A program made the position numbers and the translations under genes. Below the pieces are notes generated by a model. That model was not told the DNA's origin. It worked only from the letters and a program-made list of their open reading frames with translations, and did no database searches. Source: Dendrolimus kikuchii (lineage: Eukaryota > Arthropoda > Insecta > Lepidoptera > Lasiocampidae). Taken from it: a stretch of 64,000 bases of DNA. The stretch is taken from the NCBI GenBank assembly GCA_019925095.2, contig CM034388.1:28340934-28404933 (forward strand), in the 5' to 3' direction. Positions within the stretch are counted from its first letter, which is position 1. Each line of letters begins with the position of its first letter. Below, piece after piece: positions 61,833 through 64,000 of this stretch.

Positions 61833-62649
61833 TAAGTTTGTAATTCACATAGATGGCGCCATAGGAACATACAAAATATTTCATCAAAATCGATAAAGTC
61901 GTTCTCAAGTTATGCACGTACATACATTTCTACGATTTCGATTTACGTAACTCACAAAAGTGTTTATTTAGACTCAATTGAAATAAAGCAATATGTGCAC
62001 CTTTTGCAGTACTTTGTGTAAATGATTAACTTCAATTTGTTAACAATTGGATTTAAATATTCACATAACTACAGTGTTATTATCTGTAGAGTGATCTCAA
62101 TGATTTCACACATGAACACCTGTAGATCTAGTGATAAAATGAAACAGGCCCGGTTGGTTTGTTCCTGCAGTATCAGAGCATTACGTATTGTTAGTCACCG
62201 TTTCAAGGTTTGCCAGGCGGTAGGGCATTTGCCCGACTGGATGGCTACCACCCCTGGACTAAAGTATGTCGCCATAACAACTTTGAGTTGTGTTCCGGTA
62301 TTAGTGACCGGGTTCCAGTCTCCCTTAAGAGAGCAGCAGCGCATTTGCAGCACCTTTGGTGTTGCAATCAAATGTCCATAGGCGATGGTAACCGCTTTCT
62401 ATCAAACACAATCTACTTCCTTTACCATAATACGTAACAAAACATTTAGTTAGCATGGCTTTTACTTTCATTTTAAGAAGCGGTTCACAATTTAGCCCCT
62501 ACAACTTAGTCATGGACTCTTTAACCGTGTTCCTCATTTTCCAATTTGTCTGATTCGCAATTATCAGGGCACTTATGTCTACTTGCGCGTTTCAAACAGG
62601 ATAAAGGCTATTTTTTAGGTTTAGAGGTCGAAACATCAATGACCACGGT
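61592..62649. repeat. Direct tandem duplication, left copy (1,351-bp offset)
   Basis: From CTAGTACACGATCAATTTGA onward, every row I compared equals the sequence 1,351 bp later. The repeated unit contains part of an RTE-1, a unique stretch with a 119-codon chance ORF, and a SINE-2 fragment. Confidence 0.9.
62205..62405 (+). mobile_element. SINE-2 fragment
   Basis: TTGCCAGGCGGTAGGGCATT to GGTAACCGCTTTCTATCA; both ends are missing. It has a 4-bp insertion TCAA in GTTGCAATCAAATGTCC, which the copy at 63556-63756 shares. Confidence 0.8.
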
Positions 62650-62781
62650 ATCGATTTAATTATCTTTTTTGATACCCTCTATTAAAAATAAAAACAGTGT
62701 TAACAGCCGTCAATCACAGGCTATTATTTACTGATAAAAGAAAATGTAAGACAGTTGTTGGATGAAAGCTAACAGTATACA
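62406..62781. other. No recognised feature
   Basis: Spacer within the tandem unit; no ORF or known repeat. Confidence 0.4.
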
Positions 62782-63183
62782 TACATACATACATAACTTC
62801 ACGCCAGTTCCCTTGCGGGGTAGGCACGAACAACAGAGTGCCATTTAAGCTTATTCTTACACACCTTACTTGCCTCTTTGACATTCATAACTCTTGTCAT
62901 GCAAGCTCGTCTGTTCTTAAGGCTCCTGACATCACCTTCTGCTAGTACACGATCAATTTGATCATGGAAGGTGTGTCGTGGCCTTCCACGACTTCTGCAT
63001 CCATCCACTTTTGCATTGTATATCTGTTTAGTCATTCTTTCATCATGCATTCTTTCCACATGCCCGAACCACCGGAGCATTCCTTTCCTTACCTTCACCC
63101 CGACACTCTCTTTCAGACCAACTCTCTTTCTTACTTCGGTATTACGAACGCGGTCCGCGAGCGTCATTCCGCAGATTATCGGA
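62782..63183 (-). mobile_element. RTE-1 in tandem duplication, copy 2
   Basis: Four TATG repeats in reverse at the left. The frame is open for about 130 codons to PARELA. The 3' part matches ordinary RTE-1 copies better than copy 1 does. Confidence 0.85.
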
Positions 63184-64000
63184 TAAGTTTGTAATTCACA
63201 TAGATGGCGCCATAGGAACATACAAAATATTTCATCAAAATCGATAAAGTCGTTCTCAAGTTATGCACGTACATACATTTCTACGATTTCGATTTACGTA
63301 ACTCACAAAAGTGTTTATTTAGACTCAATTGAAATAAAGCAATATGTGCACCTTTTGCAGTACTTTGTGTAAATGATTAACTTCAATTTGTTAACAATTG
63401 GATTTAAATATTCACATAACTACAGTGTTATTATCTGTAGAGTGATCTCAATGATTTCACACATGAACACCTGTAGATCTAGTGATAAAATGAAACAGGC
63501 CCGGTTGGTTTGTTCCTGCAGTATCAGAGCATTACGTATTGTTAGTCACCGTTTCAAGGTTTGCCAGGCGGTAGGGCATTTGCCCGACTGGATGGCTACC
63601 ACCCCTGGACTAAAGTATGTCGCCATAACAACTTTGAGTTGTGTTCCGGTATTAGTGACCGGGTTCCAGTCTCCCTTAAGAGAGCAGCAGCGCATTTGCA
63701 GCACCTTTGGTGTTGCAATCAAATGTCCATAGGCGATGGTAACCGCTTTCTATCAAACACAATCTACTTCCTTTACCATAATACGTAACAAAACATTTAG
63801 TTAGCATGGCTTTTACTTTCATTTTAAGAAGCGGTTCACAATTTAGCCCCTACAACTTAGTCATGGACTCTTTAACCGTGTTCCTCATTTTCCAATTTGT
63901 CTGATTCGCAATTATCAGGGCACTTATGTCTACTTGCGCGTTTCAAACAGGATAAAGGCTATTTTTTAGGTTTAGAGGTCGAAACATCAATGACCACGGT
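62943..64000. repeat. Direct tandem duplication, right copy
   Basis: It continues to the window end, so its full length is unknown. It includes the SINE-2 fragment at 63556-63756. Confidence 0.9.

Noticed and set aside
1..64000. CRISPR arrays, operons, ribosome binding sites, bacterial promoters
   Set aside because: The window is eukaryotic; no regularly spaced repeats or polycistronic layout exist.

Overview
The window looks like intergenic or intronic DNA from a moth or butterfly (Lepidoptera). It is AT-rich, no long intact host gene is visible, and most of the recognisable sequence is transposable-element debris. The lepidopteran assignment rests on the repeat types: CR1/jockey-like LINE ends reading HRR-stop followed by a tail with a GGTAACCGCTTTCCATCA block, R1-like 3'UTRs with TTTTAGTGGGTAT, RTE-type C-termini, and short repeats ending in CTTTATAATATTAGTATAG-like tails. 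I cannot name the species. All family labels here (SINE-1, RTE-1, LTR-1 and so on) are local to this report, because no database search was possible.

Layout. 1-2.3 kb: a duplicated block of SINE-1 plus SINE-2. 3.8-6.1 kb: three LTR-1 copies, one split by a CR1-like LINE. 6.6-8.8 kb: R1-like 3'UTR with a nested SINE-2, RTE-1 ends, and a repeat (Rep-I) holding a 261-bp MITE. 9.7-14.7 kb: RTE and LINE 3' pieces and a 9-bp tandem repeat. 14.7-16.6 kb: the longest stretch with few recognised repeats. 16.6-24 kb: Rep-I, Rep-D, SINE-3 with an expanded G-tract, a foldback element, RTE-1 and a zinc-finger-ended LINE. 24-31 kb: LINE-H, R1-like and CR1-like fragments, an LTR-1 solo LTR and two possible micro-exons. 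31-38.5 kb: nested RTE-1, a large inverted repeat, an R1-like insertion with a 9-bp target duplication, a pogo-like MITE and SINE-3. 39-48 kb: SINE-2, a fresh-looking 223-bp retroposon, RLE-type LINE remnants, three RTE lineages, a second MITE-1 and a tandem R1-like dimer. 49-58.8 kb: the longest RTE-1 ORF (183 codons), a second RLE-LINE fragment and a separate RTE-5 ORF. 59-64 kb: an LTR-1 solo LTR with ATAT target duplication, a retroposon with a 13-bp target duplication, a TTA-flanked MITE, and a 1,351-bp-offset direct tandem duplication running off the window end.

How the parts relate. RTE-1 has at least 16 copies, all 5'-truncated, and many carry target-site duplications (TSDs), the signature of target-primed reverse transcription. 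SINE-2 shares about 100 bp of 3' sequence with the CR1-like LINE, and SINE-3 shares a shorter 3' motif with RTE-2, so both SINEs probably borrow those LINE enzymes. Empty-site comparisons date several nested insertions. Possible host coding sequence is limited to speculative pieces: two micro-exons (28649-28673, 30618-30650) and a short N-terminal ORF (55300-55503, minus strand).
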